This document shows, in pieces, positions 36,479 through 44,612 of a stretch of DNA of 64,000 nt. Position 1 is the first letter of the stretch, and every line of letters begins with the position of its first letter. The position numbers and the translations under genes were made by a program. The notes beneath the pieces are model-generated. The model was not told the DNA's origin. It did no database searches and was given only the letters and a program-made list of their open reading frames with translations. Source of the DNA: Pseudomonas sp. SL4(2022). Its GTDB lineage: Bacteria > Pseudomonadota > Gammaproteobacteria > Pseudomonadales > Pseudomonadaceae. The stretch is taken from assembly GCF_026625725.1 (NCBI RefSeq), contig NZ_CP113060.1, positions 4,376,565-4,440,564 on the forward strand, given 5' to 3'.

Positions 36479-36524
36479 CAACAGAACACTCCGATACGCT
36501 AGCGTACCGGGGCGTTCTGCTGTT
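36479..36524. terminator. Long imperfect palindrome after the hydrolase gene
   Basis: AACAGAAC ... GTTCTGCTGTT pair around a centre containing TACGCTAGCGTA, giving a long imperfect hairpin starting 10 bp after the stop. Likely a terminator or 3'-end structure; no clean T run. Confidence 0.4.
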
Positions 36525-37130
36525 CAAACGGCCTGGCATTACAGGTTACGCAGCAGGCCTTGCTGCAAAGCCTGGTCGAGCACCTGCTGCAACAGCGGCA
36601 CAGCGAAGAATGCCAGCGGCGTTGCAACAGCCACTGCGCCGTATCATCCGGCAGCTGCTGCAACTCAACACCCAGGCATCCAGGCATCCAGGCATCCAGG
36701 CATCCAGGAATGGTCTGTATGAATTCAGCCAAGTCGTCCAGACACAATCCCTACTGTTCGGTGCGTCCCGCCCTGGCATGCAGGCAGAGCTGCCGCGACA
36801 ACAACAGATGCAGCGAGATGGCGCATTCAGAGTTAGGCGATTTCTGGCGAATTAATGCCTGATCCTGCTATGTAGTACGCGCACGGCAGACGTGCCTGAA
36901 AAACCGGAATAGGCTGCTGGCAATCACAGAAGCTTTGCCCGATGCCATATCCTCTCGACGACAACCTGGCCCCGCGCCAGACAGAACTGGCGGCCTTGAT
37001 CCAGCGGCAGTGCCCTGGTGATGGCCTGCATGGCACCACAATAGCGGACCTCGATGCAGCGTTCAGATACAAGAGGCCATGCAGCCCAGGAAAATAGCGA
37101 CCTACCAGGGTTCGTCCCAATAAAAACATG
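36525..37130 (-). pseudogene. Decayed intergenic region with coding remnants
   Basis: About 800 bp between the hydrolase and the cold-shock gene hold no intact gene. Leftward, a frame ending near 36540 reads ATPLAFFAVPLLQQVLDQ, followed by ALQQGLLRNL and a stop, which looks like a real protein tail. Upstream it breaks into other frames at about 36640. The section 36925-37130 has another protein-like leftward tail (GAMQAITRALPLDQGRQ). I read this as remnants of degraded genes; the families are not recognised. Confidence 0.35.
36673..36712. repeat. 9-bp tandem repeat (CAGGCATCC x 4.4)
   Basis: Four complete and one partial perfect copies of CAGGCATCC in a row, within the decayed intergenic region. 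The length is a multiple of three, so the repeat does not change frame, but no intact gene contains it. Confidence 0.9.
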
Positions 37131-37266
37131 AATAATTAACGTTAAGCCCAACACTCATGGTGAAAACGGCCTATGATGGTCGAGCTGAACTGTAGTAATC
37201 AGCAAAACCGCATAGGTGCTATGAGCACTCTGGCACCGCAATTCGTATCGATTTAAGAGACACACC

Positions 37267-37479
37267 ATGGCAAATCGCGAAACTGGCACCGTCAAATGGT
37301 TCAACGATGAAAAAGGCTTCGGCTTCATTACCCCGACTAACGGTGGCGATGACCTGTTCGTGCACTTCAAAGCTATCCAAAGCGACGGTTTCAAAAGCCT
37401 GAAAGAAGGCCAGACTGTTACCTACGTGGCCGCCCGCGGTCAGAAAGGTATGCAAGCTGAAGAGGTACAGGTGGCCTAA
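37267..37479 (+). CDS. Cold-shock domain protein (CspA family)
   Basis: A 70-aa OB-fold nucleic-acid-binding protein. RNP1 is KGFGFI and RNP2 is DLFVHF. GTVKWFNDEKGFG at the start is the family hallmark. The ~90-bp leader from about 37175 is a probable structured 5' UTR. A strong terminator follows. Several csp genes usually exist per genome, so I give no specific symbol. Confidence 0.94.
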   Translation: MANRETGTVKWFNDEKGFGFITPTNGGDDLFVHFKAIQSDGFKSLKEGQTVTYVAARGQKGMQAEEVQVA

Positions 37480-37496
37480 GCCCCTGTCCGCTTGAA

Positions 37497-37526
37497 AACA
37501 AACCCCGCGCTCGCGGGGTTTGTTTT
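37497..37526 (+). terminator. Cold-shock gene terminator
   Basis: Stem AACCCCGC / GCGGGGTT with a 4-nt loop, flanked by AAACA and TGTTTT. It works rightward and possibly leftward for the convergent acyl-CoA dehydrogenase. Confidence 0.9.
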
Positions 37527-37547
37527 ATCTGCAATCTGTCATTTGGG

Positions 37548-38696
37548 CTACAGGCCCATCTGCTTGCTGATGATCTCGTTCATGATCTCTCGTGAGCCAC
37601 CGCCAATCGAGAGAATGCGATTGTCGCGGTACAGACGCTCCACCAGGCTTTCACGCATATAGCCCATGCCACCCATGATTTGCACAGCGTCGTAGGTCAG
37701 TCGGTCGGCAATGTCAGTGGCGAAGTTCTTAGCCATGGAGATTTCCTTGATCACGCTTTTACCTGCCGCCATTTTCGCTGCCTGCCGGTAAGTGAACTCC
37801 CAGGACACCTCCAACTGGGTCGCCATCTCAGCTAAACGGTGCTTGAGCACCTGAAACTTGCCGATGGGCTTACCGAACGCCTCACGCGACTTGGCCCAGC
37901 GCATCGACTCTTCCAGCGCCAATTGCGCCGTCATATTGGCCATGATCGCCAACGACAGGCGTTCACTCTGGAAATTGGCCATGATGCAAGCAAAGCCCAT
38001 GTTCTCCGCACCGATCAGGTTATCCACCGGCACTTTGCAATCTTCGAAGAACAGCTCGGCCGTGTCGGATGCCCACCAGCCCATTTTCTTCAGCTTGCGG
38101 CCGACCGTGAAACCCGGCGTCCCCTTTTCAACCAGTAGCAGGCTGACCCCCGCAAAACCATCCCTCCCAGTTCGCACGGCAACGGTGTAGTAGTCCGCAC
38201 GCACCCCACTGGTGATAAAGGTCTTGCTGCCGCTCACTCGGTAATAATCGCCATCACGTACCGCGCGGGTTTTCAAATTAGCCACATCAGAGCCGCCGGA
38301 AGGTTCGGTCACTGCAAGGGCCATGATTTTCTCACCTGCCAACACCTGCGGCACGATGCGCTCTCGCAGCGCCGGCTTGGCCCACTTGACCACTGGCGGC
38401 AGACCGATATCCAGAGAACCAAGCCCCGCAACCAGGCCGCCAGAGCCTGAACGCATCAACTCCTCGCTGGCAGCCACTTTGGCAAAAACATCGCCCTCAT
38501 GACTGCCGCCAAAGGCTTCTGGATAGCCGATACCGAGAATCCCGGCGGCCCCGGCCTTGAGATAAAGCTCGCGAGGAAACTCCTCGGCCTCTTCCCAATC
38601 GTTGATATACGGCAGGATTTCCCGCTCGACAAAACGCCTGACAGAATCACGCACCAATTGGTGGGACTCATCAAAATATTCCTGAGAAGCAGACAT
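37548..38696 (-). CDS. Acyl-CoA dehydrogenase
   Basis: A 382-aa FAD-dependent dehydrogenase. Family signatures are the substrate-binding loop AVTEPSGGSDVANLKTRA and the C-terminal QIMGGMGYMRESLVERLYRDNRI. Position next to recR matches PA1535 of P. aeruginosa, where an acyl-CoA dehydrogenase lies near acyclic terpene genes; those genes are not in this window. It is transcribed alone leftward. Chain-length preference cannot be read. Confidence 0.9.
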   Translation of the reverse strand: MSASQEYFDESHQLVRDSVRRFVEREILPYINDWEEAEEFPRELYLKAGAAGILGIGYPEAFGGSHEGDVFAKVAASEELMRSGSGGLVAGLGSLDIGLPPVVKWAKPALRERIVPQVLAGEKIMALAVTEPSGGSDVANLKTRAVRDGDYYRVSGSKTFITSGVRADYYTVAVRTGRDGFAGVSLLLVEKGTPGFTVGRKLKKMGWWASDTAELFFEDCKVPVDNLIGAENMGFACIMANFQSERLSLAIMANMTAQLALEESMRWAKSREAFGKPIGKFQVLKHRLAEMATQLEVSWEFTYRQAAKMAAGKSVIKEISMAKNFATDIADRLTYDAVQIMGGMGYMRESLVERLYRDNRILSIGGGSREIMNEIISKQMGL

Positions 38697-38801
38697 GAGG
38701 GTATTTCCACTGAGGTTTCAGGGAAATTACCAAGCGCTTGCTTGGTTTACAAGAAGAGGATCACGCCATGTACAAGGGCAATCAAGCCGTAAGCGATTGC
38801 G

Positions 38802-39401
38802 TCAAAGCAGAATCGGCCGGCGCCCCGCAATCGAGTGCGCCAGGGTTCCGCCATCCACCAACTCAAGTTCGCCACCCAGAGGCATGCCGTGAGCAATGCG
38901 CGATGCGATAAGCCCCTTGCCGGCCAGTAGCTGTGCAATGTAGTGAGCTGTTGCCTCCCCCTCCACAGTCGGGTTGGTCGCCAAAATCACCTCACTGAAG
39001 GAGCCGGCTTCAATACGCGCAAGCAACTCGGGAATACCGATGGCTTCCGGCCCCAGGCCATCAAGCGGAGAAAGATGCCCCTTGAGCACGAAGTAGCGCC
39101 CGCGAAAGCCCGTGTGCTCCACTGCATAGACATCCATAGGCCCTTCAACCACGCACAGCAAGCTGTCGTCACGCCGCGGGTCGAGGCACAGCTGGCAGAC
39201 CTCATCTTCACTCAGGCTGCGGCACTGCTTGCAGTGACCGACCCCCTCCATTGCCTGGGTCAGCGCCTGTGCCAGGCGTAACGCGCCATGCCGATCACGC
39301 TCAAGCAGCTGCAAAGCCATTCGCTGAGCCGTCTTTTGCCCAACCCCAGGCAGGGTGCGCAATGAGTCGATCAGATGGCGAATCAGCGGGCTAAAACTCA
39401 T
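38802..39401 (-). CDS. recR: Recombination protein RecR
   Basis: A 199-aa RecFOR component. It has an N-terminal helix-hairpin-helix (LRTLPGVGQKTAQRMALQLL), a C4 zinc motif (CKQCRSLSEDEVCQLC) and a Toprim domain (LLCVVEGPMDVYAVE). The ATG at 39401 (MSFSPLIRHLIDSL) is used; 23 in-frame upstream codons are not conserved. It follows ybaB and dnaX on the same strand, the classical dnaX-ybaB-recR order. Confidence 0.95.
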   Translation of the reverse strand: MSFSPLIRHLIDSLRTLPGVGQKTAQRMALQLLERDRHGALRLAQALTQAMEGVGHCKQCRSLSEDEVCQLCLDPRRDDSLLCVVEGPMDVYAVEHTGFRGRYFVLKGHLSPLDGLGPEAIGIPELLARIEAGSFSEVILATNPTVEGEATAHYIAQLLAGKGLIASRIAHGMPLGGELELVDGGTLAHSIAGRRPILL

Positions 39402-39486
39402 AGCAGGACAACTCAAGGGCAACAGCGATTGGGAGGAACCGACAGCGGCCGGCATGGGCAGTGCAGCCATGCCGGCCGTAAAGCTT

Positions 39487-39813
39487 TTAGAACGGCATTT
39501 TGAAGCCAGGCGGCAGTTGCATGCCGGCGGTCATCCCGGCCATTTTGTCCTGGCTGTTCTGCTCAACCTTGCGCACCGCATCGTTCACGGCGGCGGCGAT
39601 CAGGTCTTCCAGCACTTCTTTGTCTTCTTGCATCAGGCTGTCGTCCAGAGTGATGCGTTTGACGTCATGGCGGCCAGTCATCACCACGCTGACCAGACCG
39701 GCACCGGATTGCCCGGTGACCTCAGCATTGGCCAACTCTTCCTGCATCTTTTGCATCTTTTCCTGCATCTGCTGTGCCTGCTTCATCAGGCCGGCCATGC
39801 CACCTTTCATCAT
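39487..39813 (-). CDS. ybaB: Nucleoid-associated protein YbaB/EbfC
   Basis: A 108-aa YbaB-family DNA-binding protein. The methionine- and glutamine-rich coiled N-terminus (MKQAQQMQEKMQKMQEEL) leads into the beta core AEVTGQSGAGLVSVVMTGRHDVKRITLD. It lies 18 bp after dnaX. Confidence 0.94.
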   Translation of the reverse strand: MMKGGMAGLMKQAQQMQEKMQKMQEELANAEVTGQSGAGLVSVVMTGRHDVKRITLDDSLMQEDKEVLEDLIAAAVNDAVRKVEQNSQDKMAGMTAGMQLPPGFKMPF

Positions 39814-39831
39814 GGTGCAAATCCTCGGTAA

Positions 39832-41892
39832 TCAGGGGTTAACGGAAATATCCAGGGGTTCAATGCTGTCCGCCCGGACAACCGCGGCGAACTGCTGAAT
39901 CATTTGTTGGATCACAGGATCCTGGTGAATCGATGCTTCGGCTTCACGCTGGCGATTGGCCCGCTTGCGCGCGGCCGCTTGCGCCGGGGTTTCCTGTTCA
40001 GGCTTGCGCAACTCGATCTGTACCTTGAGTTCGCGACCATGAAACTGGTTGAGCGCATCATTCAAGCGACGCTGCTGAGTGGGGTTGAACAGCGCCGAAT
40101 GGGCGGGATCCAAGTGCAAAAGCCAGTGATCACCATCTACAGACATCAGCGTGCAGTTGGCACCAATGCTTCCGGTCATCCCCGACAAGCCAAGCTTGGG
40201 GAACAGCTCCAGCCAGTCGGCAGCCAAACCAGTGGCCGGCTGCGCGGCAGGCAGCACTTCAGGCTCGACCGACGCATCGCGCTTGGCGGCATCAAAGTCA
40301 TAATCGAATGAATCGGCATCCATTTCGACATAGTCGTAGTCGCCCAAGGGCGGCTCATCATCGTCAACATCGACTACAGGCGCGGCAGCAGCCTGCTCAG
40401 GCTCAGGCGATACAACTGGCGCTGGCGCAGCCAGCGCAACCTCTGTAACAGGCTGGACAACCATAGCCGGGACCCGCTGCGGTTCTTCCCAAGGCAAATC
40501 GACGACGACCGCAACCTCAGGTTCAACGGCCGGTATCGCAGCAGCCTCGGCACGTTGCTCAGGCGCTGGCTGAACAGCCATATAGGCCGGTTCAGGTGCA
40601 GGAGAATCCAGCGCCTCCGGCACTTGTGCAACCCCTACAGCGGCAGGCGACTGGGGTGTGACAACAGGTAGAACAGCGGCGACTGGTGCAACAGCAACAC
40701 TGGCCGGTACTGGTATAGCAGCACCGGCCACTGGGTTGATCGCGGGATCAGCAGTGGCCTGACTAATCCCCAGCGGCTTTAGCGCCACCCTAGGTGCAGC
40801 GCTGGTGTCCGCGGGGCGGAACGCCAACATACGCAGCAGCACCATCTCGAAGCCGCTGCGTGGATCGGGTGACAGTGGCAGGTCTCGGCGACCGATCAAG
40901 CCCATCTGATAGTAGAACTGGACATCTTCAGCGGGCAGGACCCGCGCCAGTTCAAGCACGCGGTCACGATCACCCTGACCATTGTCTACGGCTTCAGGCA
41001 ATGCCTGAGCGATAGCCACACGGTGCAGCACATTCAGTATCTCGGCCAACACGCCATTCCAGTCCGGACCTTGTTCGGCAAGATGACGTACGGCCTCGAT
41101 CAAGCTGCGAGCATCGCCCTCCAGCAAAGCGTGCAGCACGCCATAAACCTGACCATGGTCTAAGGTCCCCAGCATTGCACGCACATCAGCAGCGAGCACC
41201 CGGCCCTCGCCAAAGGCAATTGCCTGATCGGTGAGGCTCATGGCGTCACGCATGGAACCGTCGGCGGCACGCCCGAGCAGCCACAGCGCATCGTTCTCGA
41301 ACGGAATCTGCTCTGCCGTCAGTACATGGGTCAAGTGATCAACCACGCGCTCTGGTGGCATGTTCTTCAGTGAGAACTGCAAGCAACGCGACAGTACGGT
41401 GACCGGAAGTTTCTGCGGATCAGTAGTGGCCAGGAGGAACTTGACGTGAGGTGGCGGCTCTTCCAGGGTCTTCAGCAACGCGTTGAATGAGCTGGTCGAG
41501 AGCATGTGCACTTCGTCGATCAAGTAGACCTTGAAACGTCCACGACTAGGCGAGTACTGCACGTTATCCAGCAACTCACGTGTATCTTCAACCTTGGTAC
41601 GGCTGGCGGCGTCGACTTCAATCAAATCGACAAAGCGCCCTTCGTCGATTTCCCGACAGATCGAGCACACACCGCAGGGAGTCGAGCTGATCCCCGTTTC
41701 ACAATTCAGGCACTTGGCGATAATTCGCGCAATAGTGGTCTTGCCTACACCGCGAGTCCCCGTGAACAAATAGGCATGATGCAAACGCTGGCTATCAAGC
41801 GCATTGATCAGCGCCTTAAGCACATGGGTTTGACCAACCATTTCGTTGAACGAGCGCGGACGCCACTTGCGTGCAAGAACCTGATAACTCAT
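39832..41892 (-). CDS. dnaX: DNA polymerase III tau/gamma subunit
   Basis: A 686-aa clamp-loader ATPase. Walker A is GTRGVGKTTIAR, followed by the four-cysteine zinc module CLNCETGISSTPCGVCSIC. Walker B is LIDEVHMLS and the sensor region DPQKLPVTVLSRC. Residues ~375-520 form a long Ala/Pro/Val-rich linker, then the tau C-terminal polymerase-binding domain. I did not see an E. coli-like AAAAAAG slippery site, so whether a gamma form is made is open. Confidence 0.95.
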   Translation of the reverse strand: MSYQVLARKWRPRSFNEMVGQTHVLKALINALDSQRLHHAYLFTGTRGVGKTTIARIIAKCLNCETGISSTPCGVCSICREIDEGRFVDLIEVDAASRTKVEDTRELLDNVQYSPSRGRFKVYLIDEVHMLSTSSFNALLKTLEEPPPHVKFLLATTDPQKLPVTVLSRCLQFSLKNMPPERVVDHLTHVLTAEQIPFENDALWLLGRAADGSMRDAMSLTDQAIAFGEGRVLAADVRAMLGTLDHGQVYGVLHALLEGDARSLIEAVRHLAEQGPDWNGVLAEILNVLHRVAIAQALPEAVDNGQGDRDRVLELARVLPAEDVQFYYQMGLIGRRDLPLSPDPRSGFEMVLLRMLAFRPADTSAAPRVALKPLGISQATADPAINPVAGAAIPVPASVAVAPVAAVLPVVTPQSPAAVGVAQVPEALDSPAPEPAYMAVQPAPEQRAEAAAIPAVEPEVAVVVDLPWEEPQRVPAMVVQPVTEVALAAPAPVVSPEPEQAAAAPVVDVDDDEPPLGDYDYVEMDADSFDYDFDAAKRDASVEPEVLPAAQPATGLAADWLELFPKLGLSGMTGSIGANCTLMSVDGDHWLLHLDPAHSALFNPTQQRRLNDALNQFHGRELKVQIELRKPEQETPAQAAARKRANRQREAEASIHQDPVIQQMIQQFAAVVRADSIEPLDISVNP

Positions 41893-42348
41893 CGAAACCC
41901 GTCACGAGAGGAAAGCAAAAGTGGGCTAATCCTAACGGAGCATGGGGCAAATTGCATCCGATGCGCAGCCCGCATGAAGCAGGAGCAAAACCAGGCAGCA
42001 GATTATCCTGGCGAAAAAACGATCAATCGATTATCATCCCCACCGTTCGTACCACGCTGTAAGTCAATTAGGCCTCTGGCCCACCTTGCTGGTTTCCAGG
42101 CAAAGAGCGCATTGCCCCATCAATGCCGCACAGCTCTCGCCCATGACCCCAACCTGCTGACTGATCTGGCCATCACGCGCAAGCGCTGATTCAAGCCCGC
42201 CTCCGAAGTACCGACCCGCACAGCCCTAAAGGGAACTTGTGCGCGTAGTCCAGCTCCAACACAGACATGCAATCGACTCAACAAGTCGACAGCCTGGAGC
42301 TTTATTCAGCGCAATGACGCGCACGTTGTTTTAGGAAGTACCAAAAGA
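41893..42348. other. Intergenic region upstream of dnaX
   Basis: About 455 bp between the divergent dnaX and the 73-aa gene. It should hold the leftward dnaX promoter and the rightward promoter of the small gene. I see no RNA gene, repeat or intact short gene. Confidence 0.4.
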
Positions 42349-42570
42349 ATGAATACACAACACCAAATTCAGGATGCTATTCGCACCCTATCCAGTGCAT
42401 TTGCACCCTTTGATTGCCGCATTCTGGCTGCCCGCAAAGGCTGTTTCAGCTTCACCATCGTCAACCATGCCGGCATCGCCCAGCATAGCCAGCGCCTGTA
42501 CCCTGGCCAGTACAGCGGTGCACACCTGCAGCAAGTAATTGAACGCGCACGCCAATCCTTGACGGTCTGA
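42349..42570 (+). CDS. Small conserved hypothetical protein (DUF3509-like)
   Basis: A 73-aa soluble protein with the pattern AFAPFDCRILAARKGCFSF then QRLYPGQYSGAHLQQVI, similar in layout to short Pseudomonas DUF3509-type proteins. No signal peptide or membrane segment. A matching small gene follows dnaX in other pseudomonads by synteny. Function unknown. Confidence 0.7.
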   Translation: MNTQHQIQDAIRTLSSAFAPFDCRILAARKGCFSFTIVNHAGIAQHSQRLYPGQYSGAHLQQVIERARQSLTV

Positions 42571-42638
42571 GCACAAACAGACGAACTATCGTGCCATCCT
42601 GAGGTCTGAATCGATCACCCTCAGGATGGAGCATCGTC

Positions 42639-42926
42639 ATGGATAGCCTTAACCGCGAACTTGTTGAACAACTGTTCGCGCCACTGCGCGCCACCTTCAG
42701 CCCACCACGCCCAGACGGTGGCGTGATCCTTTCACTGCTGGATGCCAGTGACACGACCGCCTACAGCCGCGTACTCAGCGCCGCCCAGCGTGCAGACCCA
42801 CAAGCCTTTGCACAAAGTCTGGAAGACATCCGCCTTGAGCTCGCCATGCGCTCCGGCAGCATTCCCGCCGATATGCGCAAGGCGCTCAAAGAACAGGACA
42901 GCGTACTCAGCTATCACGCCAACTGA
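42639..42926 (+). CDS. Small conserved hypothetical protein (95 aa)
   Basis: A 95-aa soluble, mostly helical protein (LVEQLFAPLRATFSPPRPDGGVILSLLD at the N-terminus), again of the DUF3509-like layout. It lies 68 bp after the 73-aa gene on the same strand, with a conserved-looking start (ATG after AGGATGGAG). It is the last chromosomal protein gene before the integrated element. Function unknown. Confidence 0.65.
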   Translation: MDSLNRELVEQLFAPLRATFSPPRPDGGVILSLLDASDTTAYSRVLSAAQRADPQAFAQSLEDIRLELAMRSGSIPADMRKALKEQDSVLSYHAN

Positions 42927-43150
42927 ATCAGGCAGAGGCCCCGCGCTACGCCGGGTCTCGCCTACCCATCAAGCACCGCTTAGCACAGCCGCATACGTGA
43001 AAAGAGCTACGGAAGAAAACGCGCAGAATATTTGCGTACAGCAGCAGGCGACTGGCCGAAAGCCATGCCAAGAATATAGAAGCTAAAAAGAGGAATACCG
43101 ATACTGGCGTATGCTGACAGGCTAGACCCGTATATTTCTTAGCCAGTAGG

Positions 43151-43279
43151 TGGAGGCAACCCCACCAGCCACACCTCGGCACACAATGTCACCGCTGCGG
43201 CTGCTCCCTTCCAGGCCTGACCGGGTTCACGGCTGATCGTTGCGAGGGGACCGGCAGGGCCACCATAACGCAGCTCACC
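43151..43279. repeat. Left attachment repeat (attL)
   Basis: Direct repeat of 62761-62888, beginning TGGAGGCAACC and ending GCAGCTCAC. It differs only by GGGCCC versus GGGCC near position 43260. The flank just to the right holds a palindrome CCTCTA-CA-TAGAGG (43282-43295) next to the presumed crossover zone. Confidence 0.9.
43153..43265 (-). ncRNA. 4.5S/SRP RNA, left copy (probably not expressed)
   Basis: The leftward-reading sequence contains the SRP core (GGTCAGGCCTGGAAGGGAGC with GGAA tetraloop). It has one extra C in the 5' strand compared with the right copy. Upstream (to the right) I find only a poor -10 (TATGTA) and no -35, so this copy probably lost its promoter when the element integrated. 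Confidence 0.7.
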
Positions 43280-43397
43280 TCCTCTACATAGAGGGTTTCA
43301 GGCTGAGGCTACGTCCTGATTCGGTTCTTCACCGACCACACGAAATTGAATTCGACGTCATTTTAGGCCAACCACCAGGGAGGCCAGCAAGCCATGC

Positions 43398-43431
43398 TTG
43401 TACCACCAACATGCCTCACTTTTGTACCACC
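43398..43431. promoter_or_regulatory. Candidate integrase arm-type sites, left end
   Basis: Two perfect copies of TTGTACCACC at 43398-43407 and 43422-43431, 24 bp apart. The same 10-mer occurs at 62704-62713 beside the integrase start. Short repeats at both ends of an element are typical integrase arm-binding sites. Confidence 0.6.
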
Positions 43432-43549
43432 TGGCGGACGGCGCAAAACCAGCGGGATATGATCCGGCAGAGCAGCATCAACCCCGCCACCTGGTTTGGC
43501 ATTACATGCGCCACCAGATCCCGTGTATGCCAAGGATACCCAAGCAAAT

Positions 43550-44356
43550 ATGGCCAAGAATGCCCCCCGAAAATGGTACGTCGTCTGGGCAGGACGCATC
43601 CCTGGCATCTATCAGGACTGGGCAAGTTGCAAGTTACAGACTGATGGTTTCCCCGGAGCACGTTTCAAAAGCTTCAGTTCGCAGGCGGAGGCAGAGGCAG
43701 CTTTCGGGTCGAAGCCCACTGCCAGTTCTTCTGGCCGCCCTGCCAATTCCCGTGCAACTCCAGGCCGGGCCAAATCAGGCCTAACTACCCTATCGAAGCA
43801 CCAAATTGGAAAAGTAGAAGCCGACGTCAAAATCTTCGTCGATGGCGGGTGCAATCCGAACCCTGGTGAAGCTGGTTCCGGTGCGGCCGTCTACAAGCAT
43901 GGCGTTCTGTCGAGTCTGTGGTATGGCAGGTACCAGCCGAAGGGTACAAACAATACCGCTGAACTGGCTGCGCTTCACTTTGGGCTGGTACTCGCCGGAG
44001 AGGAAATCAACAAAGGACTTAGCGCAGCTGTATTCGCCGACTCAGAGTATGCCATCAAGTGCATTACCCAGTATGCAGCAGGCTGGGAGAGCATGGGTTG
44101 GAAGCGTAAAGCTGGTGACATCAAGAACCTTGAGCAGATCCAGGAAATCTACACTGTCTACTTGCAGATGAAAGATAAGGTCGAGGTCCATCACGTTAAT
44201 GGACACATTGGTATCGAGGGCAACGAGCTCGCCGACCGTATGTCTTTGCTGGCCGTTAACGAGATTGAGGTGGGCTGGCGCCGGTATCCTGAGCCGATAA
44301 TCATTGATGATGTCTTAGGCATGCGGGCCGATACGGCTAAAAGCTGGAGTTACTAA
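43550..44356 (+). CDS. RNase HI with N-terminal viroplasmin (Cauli_VI) hybrid-binding domain
   Basis: A 268-aa protein. Residues ~5-50 (KWYVVWAGRIPGIYQDWASC, then GFPGARFKSF) form the small hybrid-binding domain found in eukaryotic-type RNase H1. Residues ~92-245 are the nuclease with the catalytic acids D98 (FVDGG), E138 (NTAELAAL), D164 (FADSEYA) and D229 (GNELADR). A Ser/Pro-rich linker joins them. It would bind and cut RNA-DNA hybrids. The ATG at 43550 is preferred to an upstream in-frame start. First gene inside the element, transcribed inward alone. Confidence 0.9.
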   Translation: MAKNAPRKWYVVWAGRIPGIYQDWASCKLQTDGFPGARFKSFSSQAEAEAAFGSKPTASSSGRPANSRATPGRAKSGLTTLSKHQIGKVEADVKIFVDGGCNPNPGEAGSGAAVYKHGVLSSLWYGRYQPKGTNNTAELAALHFGLVLAGEEINKGLSAAVFADSEYAIKCITQYAAGWESMGWKRKAGDIKNLEQIQEIYTVYLQMKDKVEVHHVNGHIGIEGNELADRMSLLAVNEIEVGWRRYPEPIIIDDVLGMRADTAKSWSY

Positions 44357-44612
44357 GCAAGGGTTGCTTCATCGGTAAGCAGAGTCAGTATGTAGCTTTC
44401 AGTTTTGTTATAGAGCCGGCGTTTCACATTTAATCGGACAGGCAGGCCTAACTACTAGTGCCCGCCATTTAGCCGCTGACAACAATCTGCAGACTCCAGC
44501 CTTAAGCATCAGGCCGAAGTCGGCCAAAAACGGCCTGTTTCCACTTAAAAAATCTGTCCCCTAGTCCGTCAATAACCACTCAACACAACCGGTTGAATGA
44601 GTGTGCGCAAAA

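Noticed and set aside
42946..43182. Leftward 78-codon frame with a hydrophobic stretch at the left edge of the island
   Set aside because: Its N-terminal part is the left ffs repeat itself, so the frame cannot be an original gene; no family recognised.
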